Of a stretch of 64,000 bases of DNA, positions 12,121 through 24,117 are shown piece after piece. How positions within the stretch are numbered: position 1 is the stretch's first letter; the number at the start of each line of letters is the position of its first letter. The notes beneath the pieces were generated by a model. It did no database searches and was not told the origin of the DNA. It saw only the letters and a program-made list of their open reading frames with translations. The DNA is from Schistocephalus solidus (taxonomy: Eukaryota > Platyhelminthes > Cestoda > Diphyllobothriidea > Diphyllobothriidae), in the NCBI GenBank assembly GCA_017591395.1, contig WEDG01004256.1, forward strand, positions 1 through 64,000, in the 5' to 3' direction. Position numbers and translations under genes: made by a program.

Positions 12121-12254
12121 GTCTTGCCGGTTTAGACCGGAAATATTGACTTGCATTTGTTGATGAACGCTCACCGATCGCTAACGGAACGCACGCGTTC
12201 CGCCGTGCCTTGGGGCTCACTCCTGAGCCCCACCAAAAGCCACACAGCGGCTAT

Positions 12255-12305
12255 TGTTCTTATAGGCAGATGAGCATTGCCAAAAAAGACAAGGGTGACT
12301 GGACT
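12255..12305 (-). mobile_element. SINE tail fragment
   Basis: The segment AGCATTGCCAAAAAAGACAA and the bases after it repeat the tail end of the SINE at 11947-11990. No head is attached. Confidence 0.45.
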
Positions 12306-15300
12306 GGTGTGAAACACTCCGAATCACTCATATCATTGAACTTTTCAATATGTTTATTTTCAGATTCTCCCGTCCAGTTACTTGTCTATCGCCTGTCCAA
12401 GATAATTTATCTAGATATTGTAACGTTACTTTTCTTTGTTTTTCGGATGCTGTTGCGCTGATAGTTCATTGCACTCTCAGGGTTATAGAGATGGATCGTC
12501 CTTTTCTACATGTGCATTTAAAGAGTCCTTTGCCACTTTCAGTACTCTTTTCAACACCTTCGCTTTACAAATAACTTTGAGTGCGACTATGCCAGCCGTA
12601 GCTTAACCTACTGATTATTGCTCTTTCTTTATTTAGTTTCCCGCGAATTGAAGACGTCGGCAGCTTACTGTCCTAAAAATTGAGATAAATATGCGAGTAT
12701 CGTCCTACCTCTTTGACTTAACGCTGATGAAATCAACCCCTCACCCGATGACTTCTGGTGTGTTAGGTAAACTGCTAGCGTTGCTGCCTGGCACACCAAC
12801 AGTGAGGCTGAGCTCCAGTTTCTTATATCTCTTTGCATCGTGGTTCAGCATGAACATCAAAAAAATATTCCCGTCCTTATAGCTAGAAGGTAATGCACCA
12901 TGTTTCTGACCATGACTATCTTTGACTCCTGTTCTTTTGCAATTTTTACCAGAGAGATTCCACATTTTTGATACCTTGGTGTTACCCTGTTTCCTGTCTG
13001 TGCTGAATCCTTTTATACAGCATTTTTTAATTTAACTATTGCATTGCACGTTTGCATTTCCTTCCCTATCATTCAACAATTCAATTAAAGCCTTGTAAGT
13101 TCCTGTATTTTTCCTCTTATCCTTTGCCATACCCTGTCCTTTTACCTGTTTTAATAAGAGGTTTTAGTTGTAGGACTTTTAATTCGCATGTCCCATTCTG
13201 CTGGCCCTTCTATTATCACTGGGAATCTGATTCGTTCAACAAAGAATCGTTTTCATCATACCTACCGTACGTCGGCTTGTTAACGACAATTTATGCCAGT
13301 TCAGGTACGACAGAGCTTGTGTAACTGGATAAGAATAGAGGAGCGGAGATGCGACTTGCTAACTTACTTTAGAAGAAGTTTAATAACGCAGTTCTCTCTT
13401 GATTAATAAATATGTTTATCTTGCTGCCCATTCTTACGAAAGTTAGTGTCTGGATTATGGTCGTGACAATTGGAAACGTCTTTCCCTGAGGATATGAGTT
13501 TGACCTAAAATGCTTCTTTCTCCTTCACTCGAAAAGGCTTATATTATTTCAGTTAATAAAGAACTTGATAAAAGGATGCGTCGTGAGGGTATAGACACAT
13601 TTTTTCTCTTATTGCCTTGCAGTACACAGATCATTTTTCCTTGTGATCAAGAGTCAACCAAATTTTTTAATTCGATATATTTTGAGACCTGCAATTTTCA
13701 ACTGGCTCTTTCAACAAAACCTTTCACATGATTTTGGCAGAGGTATTAATTTTATGAATACCTAAGCGGCGAGGTTTCTCCCATAACTGTAAAAAAAGCA
13801 TAATGTAGAAATTATTCATGGAGACAATTAGTGGAATGATAAATCTATTTATGAGAAAAGGTAAAATTTACCCTTTCACGCTGAAGCTTGTCGAAATTCG
13901 GGAGCAAGAGTGCATGTAGTTATGTAATCTATAAAATATAAATTTTTAATTTACAGGAGGTTTGCTAAGACTTTCGGGTCCTATGTTTGCTTACAAACTT
14001 GGTCAGCATAGGTACTTAGTCCGGAAATGTAGGTATCAGATGAAACAAGTGGCTGAACATGTTAAAATATTGCACCATTTAAGTTTTCGTTAACCCCAAC
14101 TTACCCTTCGATGTGTCCACCAAACCGTTTTATTTTTTAGCTTCAAATTTAACACGAAAAATTTGTTAATTATATAGCAGGTCATTGACAGACAGTACTT
14201 GTTCATTTTATTTCGCCGGGTTTGTCCCTATTAACAACAATCAATCTTTTCTACAAAACCCACCACTCTGACGCATGTCTTGCTTTGTCTTAGGGTCAAT
14301 ATCCCCTGGTGATTACCTGTCAAGCGCGTAAAGTGAATACAGAAGAAGCCAAGCGCTATAAATCAAGTTAGAATTGTATAAGCTTACGCGCCAGTTAACA
14401 AAAGGGGTATGGTCGCGAAAGCTGTCTCGAGATGATTGATCGCGGCTTATGCCAGCTCCTTTGGCGAATGTCTCGAATTGGATTTTTCGGTCAGGCCTTG
14501 CTAAGTATGCATATTTCCCTTCTTGTAGAATACTATAAATATTAAACATATTTAGCATCATTTTTGATAAATTTCAAGCTTCGTGGATTATGCTTCTAGC
14601 AGACCGCATACCTCCATTTGAAACCTAATGTATGCCTTATATTTGCTTCTTGTGGCCCAACCAATAGGCACAACACAACATTTTCAAACAAACTCCTTTT
14701 ATGAGGGTTTCATACTTATTTATCTCTTAGCTGTCTATTAACAAAGTCCCTATGGCAATGAAAAAGCAATGAATGCCTGTGCGACCGGCACCGAACTATT
14801 ATACGACCCTACGTAACAAACATACTCGAAAGTCAGGCGTGTAATACGGGAACGGTGGCAATGGGGGTCAGCGGAGGTTAAACACGGAAAAGTGCGGTAA
14901 CGCATTAGCACTGAAAAGAAATTAATACGTGCCCCTATCATTGTTTAAGTGAGCTGAATTTTTAGTACTGAATTAGACCGTATTAAGCGCCAACCTAATA
15001 CAACAGTTTATCCTATCCACTGTGTTCGTTAGGGTTAAAATTGGTTGCTGGGTTAGTGGGCTCGCCCAATAGATCGTCGCCAATGAAACATCCAACCTGC
15101 ATCTGCCTTAGCAACTCGAAATAAAGAGTAGATGCAGCAGTGGAACGTACTGTCATGTCTTACACACACACACAGACAGGAAGAACCTGCCAGGCCTGTC
15201 CTGGATATTTTTATAGCCACCACTGCCCGTATTAATTTTTATTTCTTGTTCTAGCTCACAGTAAAGAAGTTCGCGTACCAACCTTTACACTTCTCTCTAG

Positions 15301-16689
15301 CTACAGGAATTTGGTGATGCGCAGAAGGGGATGGCACAGTCCACGTCAATATACCAATGAAACATGCGAAAAAGCACAAATCCCTCTAAGATGACAACAA
15401 CTTTGTATAGTACTTTTGAAAAATAAACAGAAAATAAATGAATGTGATCTGTATGCTGGTATGTCAGAGGAGGAGCTGGATGCCAAGTTGGCTACATCTT
15501 CGTTTTTATAAAATCGGGCCAATCTCAAAGTGCGTGAATTCTTTTATTAACGTGCTGACTTCGAAAGTATGCGAGGTGTAGGCATTTATTTGCCCGGCTG
15601 GAACTACTTTCTTATGATCAGTGTTCGGATGTATGGTATTTTTGTTCCTTAATGAGCGAAAAACGTGACAGTGTGCATGTACTGTGCACAGGAAAAACAA
15701 ATTGAGTTCTTTGTTTTAATTTGTAGTCTATCTTGTAATTGTTTCATATTAAAGTAATAAAACAATAATCAGGGCATGTTTTACGGTTCCAGAGCAGTTT
15801 AAGCAATCTTGAAGCTTTTCTCAGACACGCTGGGAGTAGTTCGTTTATTCTTTTGGATAGGTTGAGAAAAGGTGAAGCTAAAAGCAGAAACCGCACTCAA
15901 AGTCAAGAGTGTAAAAAGTTACCCTTCAGTGAAAGTCTCCACTAGAATTTGCTCTATTTTAGGTTAAAACATTTAAAAACCTGCGTCTCGTGAGCTTCAG
16001 AATTAAGGACTACCGAAAATTTTTATATTCCCACTTTTTCTTCCAGCTTTGTAAGCACAAATTTCACTGTCTTTTGCCTTCGTTTTTTAAACGTTACTAT
16101 TAATAAAGGCCAGTTTGCCACCGTAGCTGCGCCGTCATTTCATGTTGATTTTCTGAAGTTATTTCACTTCCTTCTTTAAAATTTTGTTCGTTTCTTAATG
16201 CTAGGTGGCGACAGAAAGCATCTCATGAGCCAACGTGATTTTCTGACCTCAGTAAATTCTGCCTTGTAAAACTGAGCCGTATATACTTCTCGACTCTGGC
16301 AAGCTATGCATGACAGGTATGCTATATGAAAGCTGCAGTCGTGCTTTTCTGAGATGAATATTGCTGTTAGCGGCCATGCAGGGAAATATGACAATTACGG
16401 AAAGATGGCGTGAGAAATTTTGCAAAGTGGAAGCACAACAGCTTTTCAGTTCATTTAAAGGAGTCCCTTAATGCGCATTTTAACTAGCATATTTTATAGT
16501 TATTTGGAGGTTCTTGTCAGTATAGACGTACAAAAAAACGACTGAATACATGAGTGTTTAGTGCACCAAACGTGTGGCATAAATAGGTGCATATTGGATT
16601 TTTGAAACATAGGACTGAAAGGAGTTCAGGAAATTAAACTCTACAAGCTTCTAAATTCGTCTTTAATCAAAAACTGGCAAGGCACGGCA
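12306..16689. other. AT-rich stretch, no gene supported
   Basis: One weak exon candidate lies on the minus strand at about 12741-12965 (frame with SHGQKHGALPSSYKDG and SLTVGVPGSNASSLPNTPEV, next to a GTGAGG donor). No acceptor or partner exon could be matched. A short CA run lies at 15,162-15,175. Nothing else is recognised. Confidence 0.4.
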
Positions 16690-16945
16690 ATAAGAATCCT
16701 CCCGCCCCACTCGGAGGTCTTGAGCTAACTTCCAGGGATTTGAATGTTAGGTTTATGGTTAGGGTTATTACTAGATTTAGGGTTAAGGTTGGAAGTAGGA
16801 TTAAACAAGGGCTGGATTAAGGTGATGGCGGGTTAGGTTTTGTAGTAGGGTTAGGACAGGGGAGTAGTTGTGCTTCCTGGAATCTCGCTCAAGGCCACCT
16901 CTATTACAAAAAGGTGGGTCCCAGTACCTTCACCCTACCAAAAAG
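16690..16945. mobile_element. Diverged TIR element with TTAGGG-like core
   Basis: The core, about 16,745-16,860, is degenerate GGGTTA/TTAGGG sequence. It is bracketed by inverted blocks: GAGCTAACTTCCAGGGA near 16,721 against TTCCTGGAATCTCGCTC near 16,874. The layout matches the copies at 38.3, 49.3 and 54.9 kb, but the outer ends are too diverged to fix. Confidence 0.45.
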
Positions 16946-17485
16946 TCAACAAATGCTCGGGTCACCTGGTAGACAATACTCGTAAGCATAAAAATGGACC
17001 GAGATTTTTGGTCTTTTTGCCGGCCTGTGTCGCAACAGCCTGGGTCGTCTGTGCCCGAAAAGATTCCGCCTGGACGAGGTTCAAAATGTAAATATAGCAG
17101 TAATAGTAGTATTGTACCAAAATAGATCATACTTAGTACGCCGCGGTTCTTGGTGGAACATTGTCAGGACCTGTTCTATTGTCTCACAAGGCTCTGAGGC
17201 TCTTCCACCTCCACCTCCTCTTTCTCCTCTTTCCAACCCCCCTCCGCGGCTAGAGGTGCAAGCATAAATTTGCTTCCCTCGCCTTTCTAACGCCTCACCA
17301 CATTTATGTGTTGGGTCGGACAGCTGTTGGCCGCAAAAGTCGGTGCGTTTGGCTGCGTTTACTATTGGTCAGTTTTCCTCCTCTCCGCCTTTTTGTCCTA
17401 CCTCACGTTCCGTTGCCTTCCTGTATCAAGTAGCATCCTAATATGTTCTTTTATAGCCTCCTCCACCTTTGGATCTCACTATGGT

Positions 17486-17697
17486 AACGATATCAGGCTC
17501 TTGTCATGTTTGACAGCTGAAGTGTTAGCCGTTGTCAAAACGTTACTCTTTGGAGCCGGCCTACTGGCAAGACAAACAGGTGTGCTAGAACCACTGTCGA
17601 CACCGCTGCCACCGCCACCCCTATCTATCATTTCTGGGCCAGTAACGCTCATCACTGGGGAGGGGCATTCAGAGCAATGGGGCGACACAGGTGTCAC
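17486..17697 (-). CDS. Isolated exon candidate, Ser/Gly/Pro-rich
   Basis: The minus-strand sequence CTCTTTCTGCTGATGACTACCAG just before 17697 is a good acceptor with a pyrimidine tract. The frame then reads about 70 codons, with CSECPSPVM, a GGGGSGVDSGSSTP stretch and KHDKSLISLP. It ends at a GTGAGA donor next to an in-frame stop, in phase 2. Its GC content is higher than the surroundings. Low complexity and the lack of a partner exon limit the call, and the product is not recognised. The opposite strand is also open across it. Confidence 0.35.
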
Positions 17698-20600
17698 CTG
17701 GTAGTCATCAGCAGAAAGAGGTTAAAACCACTGAAGAAGATATTCTTACATGTACATGAATTGCAGCCGTGCCTTGCATTCTCATAAAATTCACCCTTAT
17801 TGGCAAAAAAAGTTAAATAGAAATATATACGGGGCTTTACTTTGGCTGAGTAGAATAAAAGATGTCGAAAACAGTGTGCTTTAGAGGGTTTGCCATCAGT
17901 TCTCGTTATCACCTGAAAATTGAAGTTCGGTTTATCAATGACCACCCCGTTCAATTCGTCCTACGCGTGATTGGGGGCGTTCAGTTGAGCAGGCGTAGAG
18001 GTGCGTGGCTTCATAATGGTCTCCTAACCCAAACGGGTCCCCAGAGGCAGAGACCTTTGCATCTAAAAAACTAGTCAGTAAAGAGGTGAAAAGTGTCTTA
18101 GGTCAAAAATCAAGTTTGCGGTTTCTTGCACCAAATCACCTGCTAGTAGGTCCAGTACCTCTCTACGTGACGTTTCTTTCAGCTTTCGAAAAAATTTCCG
18201 AGTTGAAGTTATCGGAACTAAACGCATCTATAATTTTTTTAACTAAAGAAAATAAAACTCTTCTTACGTCATGGTGCGATTTCTCAAGCACTATTTTTGA
18301 AATTTCTGTTTATCATGTTTTCCTGGTGCTAATTCCCATTCGGTTTGTCTTCTATGAAAGTCTAGAAGGTACCAGCCTACTGCCTGAAAGCATCAGTAAT
18401 TAGTCTTATGCTAATGTTTTTATAATAATAGGTATTATTAGGCGTAAATACTATTAACTCCTGTTTGTTCCTTTACTAGTTATTTTTATTTTCTTTCGTT
18501 TTAAAACATTTTAACACAATTACATTAAAGCAAAATGTGCAATTCTTTTCTCGTTTTTCCGGTACTCAGGCTTATTCGTGGTTCCTGACACATATAATTG
18601 AGTCATCTTAACTTCGATTATACTACCTATTGCATTGGATTTGCACCAGTTTAAAGTTAACAGGCGAATTTTACTGTAATTGTGTATGCCTGACCTGTAC
18701 GTTCTTTTTTATCGTTTAAAATATTGCTTCTTTACCTAACTGTCCTGAAGTAGTAGTTTTACTAACACAGGACAGTCAATGCCAAGCCTGCAACCCGAAC
18801 GTTTACCTTGAGTTACTTCGCAGTATCCACGCCAAGTACATCCTTTCTGTAGGGCAGTCTAAAATTTAATGCATTTGAGGAATAAAATTTGGAGGAACCA
18901 AGGTGTCGTTTAACAGGGGCCAGCTTTTCAAACGAGTATGCAAGATAAGCCGAATCCAGTTTATTTTGTCCTCTCTTTTAAATACTATGAGAATCGGTGG
19001 ATAAGTTTCACTTACACTATTTTTTTCCAATCTATTAATAATATATTTGTCACACAATTTTAAAACTAAAATAACCCTAGTCATTCCAGAAGCGAACCAT
19101 ATCTACCCAGTTCGTTCAAAGTACTCGTCTCTGATCCTTCCTGTAGCAGATATGTAAAGTGACTCTTGATTGGTCTAGCTACTAAAATGTTCTTCAATTT
19201 GCCAGTGAGTAAGTATTCTGAACTTATAAATTTCTCTTTAACTGCACGGCTCTGCACTCTCCTTCCCGCCCGGACAGACAAGGCACTGTTTTTGTTTAAG
19301 TCAACTGTTTGTGTTGAATGTTGTACATATTTATAATCAATGTTCCTCTGTGAAACGGCTAGTCCGGGTTCACAGAGCTTTGATTCTAGCCAGAAGCAAA
19401 CGAACTAATGGAAACCGATATCCAAGTTCAAGGCATTTTTTGGACAAATATCAAGGGAGCCTGACCAATCACTGGAATCACTTGTTCATCGATAGTATCT
19501 TTATGAAGTCACATACGATTTCATCATGAGAAATGGCAAATCGAAGCTTTATTGCTAATTTCCTGTACTGCGTCACATTTAATGTTTTACATTGTTCGTA
19601 CTTAAGTCAAAAACCTAACAACCTCCACATATGAGCACGAAATGACTGTTCGATAAAGGAAAAAAGTACCCAACTTTGCACTCCATTTCTTTGACATGAG
19701 TTTGTATTCTGATTTTACAACAGTAAAAAAATTCAAGCTGCAGTTACGAAGTACCGCGAAATGACTAATTATGAGCTTCCAGTAAGCACTTATTCTACTT
19801 GCAAATTGATCTCAGGTTCGCTAAAGTAAATGTGCGCAGTTATCCGAGCATTTTCACATCTACCGTTGAGTAGATAAACTGTCTTACGATATCTCTTCCT
19901 CATATGCTGACGTTATCCCTGACGGGGAGCTTCTGAAAGACTTCGAAATCTTACAGAAGTAAACACGCAGTTCTGGAGACCCTCGGTTCTCCTTCTTTCA
20001 CTCGACAGTTAAGAATTCCTACAATCGTAGATCTTGTTGCAATGCATTTATAAGCGGGTACTTGAAAAAGGCTGATGCGCTTGTTTCATCGATTAATCAA
20101 GTCTGCATAAGCAACCCGAGTTAGTTGGTTCACCAGTTTGTTCCTAGAGTTTTGCTGGTACCTTTTTATATTTTTCTTCATCTTGTATTCCTTTAGAAAT
20201 TAATCTGGAATTTTTAATATAATGGAGTTAGAGTCATTTAGATAGGACTTTATATTTTCAAACTGAATTTTTGGTAAATAGTGAAGTTGAAGCCTTCCAA
20301 GTTCGGTAGCCTATCTGCGGCATGCCCCAAACTGCTGAATTTACCTTCGAGTGGCATACATCATGCATTAAACTTTACTTCAACATACGTACAATGCGTG
20401 CATTTACTACCTCCCCGAACATGCGTTTGCCCGTATTTTAACAGGTAGGACCGAGCCCAACAATTTAGTCCCCGTAATTTTTTTGAATTTCACTTAATGG
20501 TTTCTGAGTAAAGAAAAGGGATAACGTTTATTTCAGGTACACCAACAGTGGTGCCTGTATATATTAGTGTAATGCTAACGCTTAACAAAGGTTAAATAAG

Positions 20601-20721
20601 TGGACCACTTTTAGGCAATTTGGCGTCCGTCTACGGAAAATGTGCAGAATATGAGCGATTCTGTTGACAAGAACCTTTGCAGAAAAATGTGCGGGTTCAA
20701 TGGACTGATCAATTGCCTGAA
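17698..20721. other. AT-rich stretch, no gene supported
   Basis: Several open frames of 60-105 codons exist on both strands (for example 18086-18403 + and 19081-19281 -), without motifs or matched splice sites. Confidence 0.4.
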
Positions 20722-20790
20722 GGTGATGTAACACGTGAGACTCGAACCCACGACCTATTGCGAAAAGCTCTTTCAGCCTGCCACATTCGG
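20722..20790 (-). mobile_element. tRNA-like head of a second SINE type
   Basis: The minus strand reads an A-box-like TGGCAGGCTGAAAGAGC followed, at tRNA spacing, by a B box in GGGTTCGAGTCTC. The body differs from the main SINE family. No CCA end or acceptor stem makes it a functional tRNA gene. Confidence 0.4.
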
Positions 20791-21774
20791 CTGAGAATAG
20801 GGAGGAAAAATCGGGTATCCAACCCTTTTATATTGGACATGAATTTACTTTACGAGCTCCGACTATCAGCGGAAGGGGTCGGTGAATGCTCCGGTCTTTT
20901 CGCCATTTTAATCAAGTCAGTGCGCTTTTGCTTGGCAGGTTCAACAGGGACTGGATTTACTATTCAATCCAAATTAACTAAGGACCGAATATTCATAAAA
21001 CGGTTGGGAAGATAGGTATATACTTGTCAATTTGACCCTGAATTTTAAACTTTAAACTAAGGTTGCTAAGCGAACTTCCAACTTCTTTTTCTCTTAGTTT
21101 TGGTCGACTTTCCTGCCCAAAAATGGATTTTCCTTGGACAAATTAGTATTTTCCTGAAGGTCCTAGGAATTTTTTCACAGAAATCTCAGAAACATTTATC
21201 CTACAACACGATTATATTGTAAATTTTACCGAATTTTCAATACCCATCCATTAAAAAGCTAAGAGAAAGCCGTGTAAAAATTTTTCATCTCTGAAATATG
21301 ATGGCCTTTGTAATCCGCCCTATTCTCCTGACGCGGCTAATTTCTCTTTTTGCTTGCTGATTTCCTTCCTTGATGCTCAATGAGACGAGCCTAGACGTTT
21401 TGGAGCATTAATGCGTGTAACTTCAATGTCAGTTCGCCTTCTTGGTGAGAAGGAATAGAAAATTTTAATTAGATGCTGCACAAATTTTCTTCCTAAGGAC
21501 TTATTACGTAGAACCTGGAAAAGACCTCATCCCAAAAGCCAAATTAAGGACTGCCGGTGACACTTTTGTTGTGGATTCTTTTCTCGGTTCTAATGCGCCT
21601 CGGGTTTCGTTTTTTAAAGTTCACGCTACCTAGTATTTACACCTTTCTACACATATTAGTCATTCCGCGTCATGCACTTGCTCCGTTTTCGCTATTTTCT
21701 GTGGCGTACGTCCTGGATGTCCCAATTTTACTGTAAAAGACTTTTGGGTAAAACATGCCCATTCTGATTTCGGA
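20791..21774. other. No gene seen
   Basis: AT-rich sequence with no recognisable motif. Confidence 0.4.
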
Positions 21775-22041
21775 TCACGCCATGTTTATATTTTCTGTGG
21801 AGCCAAAAGCGACCGTCAGTGGGTGCCTAGTACCTTTTTCGGTAAGCCCGGAGGCAAAAGGTCTAACCGAGCCACCGACGGAACAACTGACCCCTGGCTC
21901 AACGGTGAACCCTGAACTTGAAAACATGCAGTGAGCCAAGAATCCCCTTGCAGAGGCCAGTTTGCGCAAATCTGGGGTGACGTACGACTGGCCGACGAAG
22001 ATCAATATACCAACAATTACCATCTCAGTCTCCCTCTTCAT
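21775..22041 (-). CDS. Candidate first exon with signal-peptide-like start
   Basis: An ATG-started minus frame of 88 codons begins at 22041. The first residues (MKRETEMVIVGILIFVGQS) combine a charged start with a short hydrophobic run, as in a signal peptide or anchor. The rest (GFLAHCMFSSSGFTVEPG, RPFASGLTEKGTRHPLTVAF) has two Cys and no known domain. It is GC-richer than its surroundings. It could end in its own stop at 21775 or splice at the GTGATC before it. No partner exon is identified, so the function is unknown. Confidence 0.3.
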   Translation of the reverse strand: MKRETEMVIVGILIFVGQSYVTPDLRKLASARGFLAHCMFSSSGFTVEPGVSCSVGGSVRPFASGLTEKGTRHPLTVAFGSTENINMA

Positions 22042-22397
22042 TGCCTGTACTCCTTTCTTAGCTAATTACCTGTTCATTTAGGTTTGCCTGATACCCTTTG
22101 CTGTGATGCCCGCCTAGAAATTAAGGTGAGTCTTTATTGGAGGCCAACCTAACATGCTAAAATCAATTGAATTTGTCCTGAAAAAAACGAGGTACCCGCC
22201 AAGCCATGCCTCGCAGTTAAATACATTTAGAAGGACCGCTATTTCAGGGATTCAAGATAATGCTTTTCGTGAACTAGGCACCCATAGTTTTCTATGCAAC
22301 AACATCGTGGTACGGAAAGGCGTACTTAGACCCTCCAAGCAAATCCACATTTATATATTAAGATTGCGGTTTCGAGTATCGGTGTGTGTGTCTGTGT

Positions 22398-22646
22398 CAC
22401 TGCCACCGCCAACACCATCAGCGATGGGGACTCTCTCCCAAACGGTCCTCATTGTGACCACACATTCATCTCACGCATCGGCCTGGTCGGTCATTTGTGA
22501 ATCCATCGTACAGAGACTGGCGAACCAGTGCCTGGAGCACCAACACACAGCAGAAATCGCCGTCTCCACTGCCCTCACTGTCCTCGCGTATTCACTCATC
22601 GCATAGGCCTATACGGTCACATGGGCATCCATGACAACCTGCGGTA
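22398..22646 (+). pseudogene. LINE family A, copy 2: zinc-finger C-terminus only
   Basis: The copy is 5' truncated inside the finger region. The frame gives [13 protein letters not shown], then a stop, then [14 protein letters not shown], then HCPHCPRVFTHRIGLYGHMG and the terminal IHDNLR stop at 22646. One in-frame stop replaces an Arg after GHL. It matches copy 1 at about 880-1422 without the frameshift at the end, so it shows the family's normal C-terminus. Confidence 0.8.
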
Positions 22647-23518
22647 AATGACCGGAGGCTAAGTTAAATCAGCGCACACAACCTACACCAATAAGTAGAC
22701 AACATCCTCACCATCATCATCATGTACCTGAGAATATAATGAGGTCCTAGAAACCGTGGCTTGGAATGCTGCCAATCCGACGCTTAAACCAGACCACGCC
22801 GTCGGTCCAGTGTATGTGCTGTGTGTGTCGAGTGGCTGACCGGTGAATTGGGAGTCAGACGGCGATGGCTCCTCCATATCCCCTGATTAAGTGAATCCTA
22901 TTGTGTGTTTAATGGGGGCCAGGTAGTGTTGTAGCGCACGAAGACGGGTACGCCGACCCGTCAGCCAATGTGCCCACTCCCACATCAGACAACTGACCGG
23001 TTCGGACGGTGGTCTGATTGTGGAGGTGGGGGAGAGAGGGAGGTCGACAGCTCAGCGCATTTTCCTCACTATAAACAATATGATGCGCTTGAAACTATCA
23101 CGGTGCGCTAAAAGCTGTGGCTTGGAAGGTTGCCAAATGACGGGAACAATCGGACCGCGAGGTCAGCCCAATGTGTGTTTTGTGTTGAGTGGCTGACTGG
23201 CGGACTGAGAGTCAGGCTGCAATAGCTCCTTCTTAATGTGGCCTTTATGGCACTCCCACTCCGTGGGATCCGAGCCAGGTGTGGTGGTGAGCCCAGGGGG
23301 CGGCTCCGGCCGTGCCAGCACCTGCGCCCTCTCGCATCTTCGGTCTTCTTTACTATGTCTTGACACCGTGCTCAGGCTGGGGAGGGGGGGAGAGTGCGGT
23401 AGATGCAGCGCATGTCTACTGTCACTTTAAACTAAATCACGCGCAAGTCGACATCCCTGCACCACCGTTCCGTGGAGCATACGGTGGACATCGTCGAAAT
23501 CGACAGTCGAACTGTCAT
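22647..23518 (+). mobile_element. LINE family A copy 2, 3' untranslated region
   Basis: It aligns over its length with 1423-2262, differing by scattered substitutions and small insertions. It ends at the same terminal block, after which copy 3 begins. Confidence 0.75.
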
Positions 23519-24117
23519 AGTTTGGGGTGTAGGGGTACTAGTTAGGTGTGGTACCACACAGATAGCCTTTGGTCACTCCATTTGTCTCGTACAGGTGGTG
23601 AATGCTCCTGTGGCCGCCTCTAACTGGTACCCAACTCTCACCTGTGGCTCCTCGAAGTTGGGTTCTTCCCGGCGGCCACACCCCGGCCAACCGTCACGAC
23701 CGATGGGCTAAACCAGGTGAGGGTCTCCGGTGTTCTGTGTGCCTCCACACCCGGTATGTCTGACTCCCAAACTTCCCACCTCCCCCTCCTCCCAATAAGT
23801 CCTACGGTGGGGGTAACAGCAACCCCGTAAGCGGCCCATGCTAACTCAGGTCACTCTCCTACTAAAAAAACACCATGACCCATAGTGGAGTTCGGCAGCC
23901 GTCTGGGATGTCCGAGCAGCCCTATTTAGGGACAGCACTGCTTGCCTCCTCGTGGAGGAAGGGGCTTGAATAGGTGCCCTTAACAAATGCTGGGTCTCAC
24001 GTCTTCTGCAGCCGGCCGCGGCTCGCAGATCGCATACTACGCGGTCGTAAAACTCAAACAAACAACAATATCCCCCGTCCCCATCCCCCTTGCCATACAC
24101 TCCAGGCTGCTCGGGTG
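23519..24117 (+). mobile_element. LINE family A copy 3, 5' untranslated region
   Basis: This is GC-rich sequence between the 3' end of copy 2 and the first coding block of copy 3. Nothing in copies 1 and 2 matches it, as expected for the 5' end of a family whose other copies are 5' truncated. It may hold the internal promoter. No specific element can be named. Confidence 0.5.
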
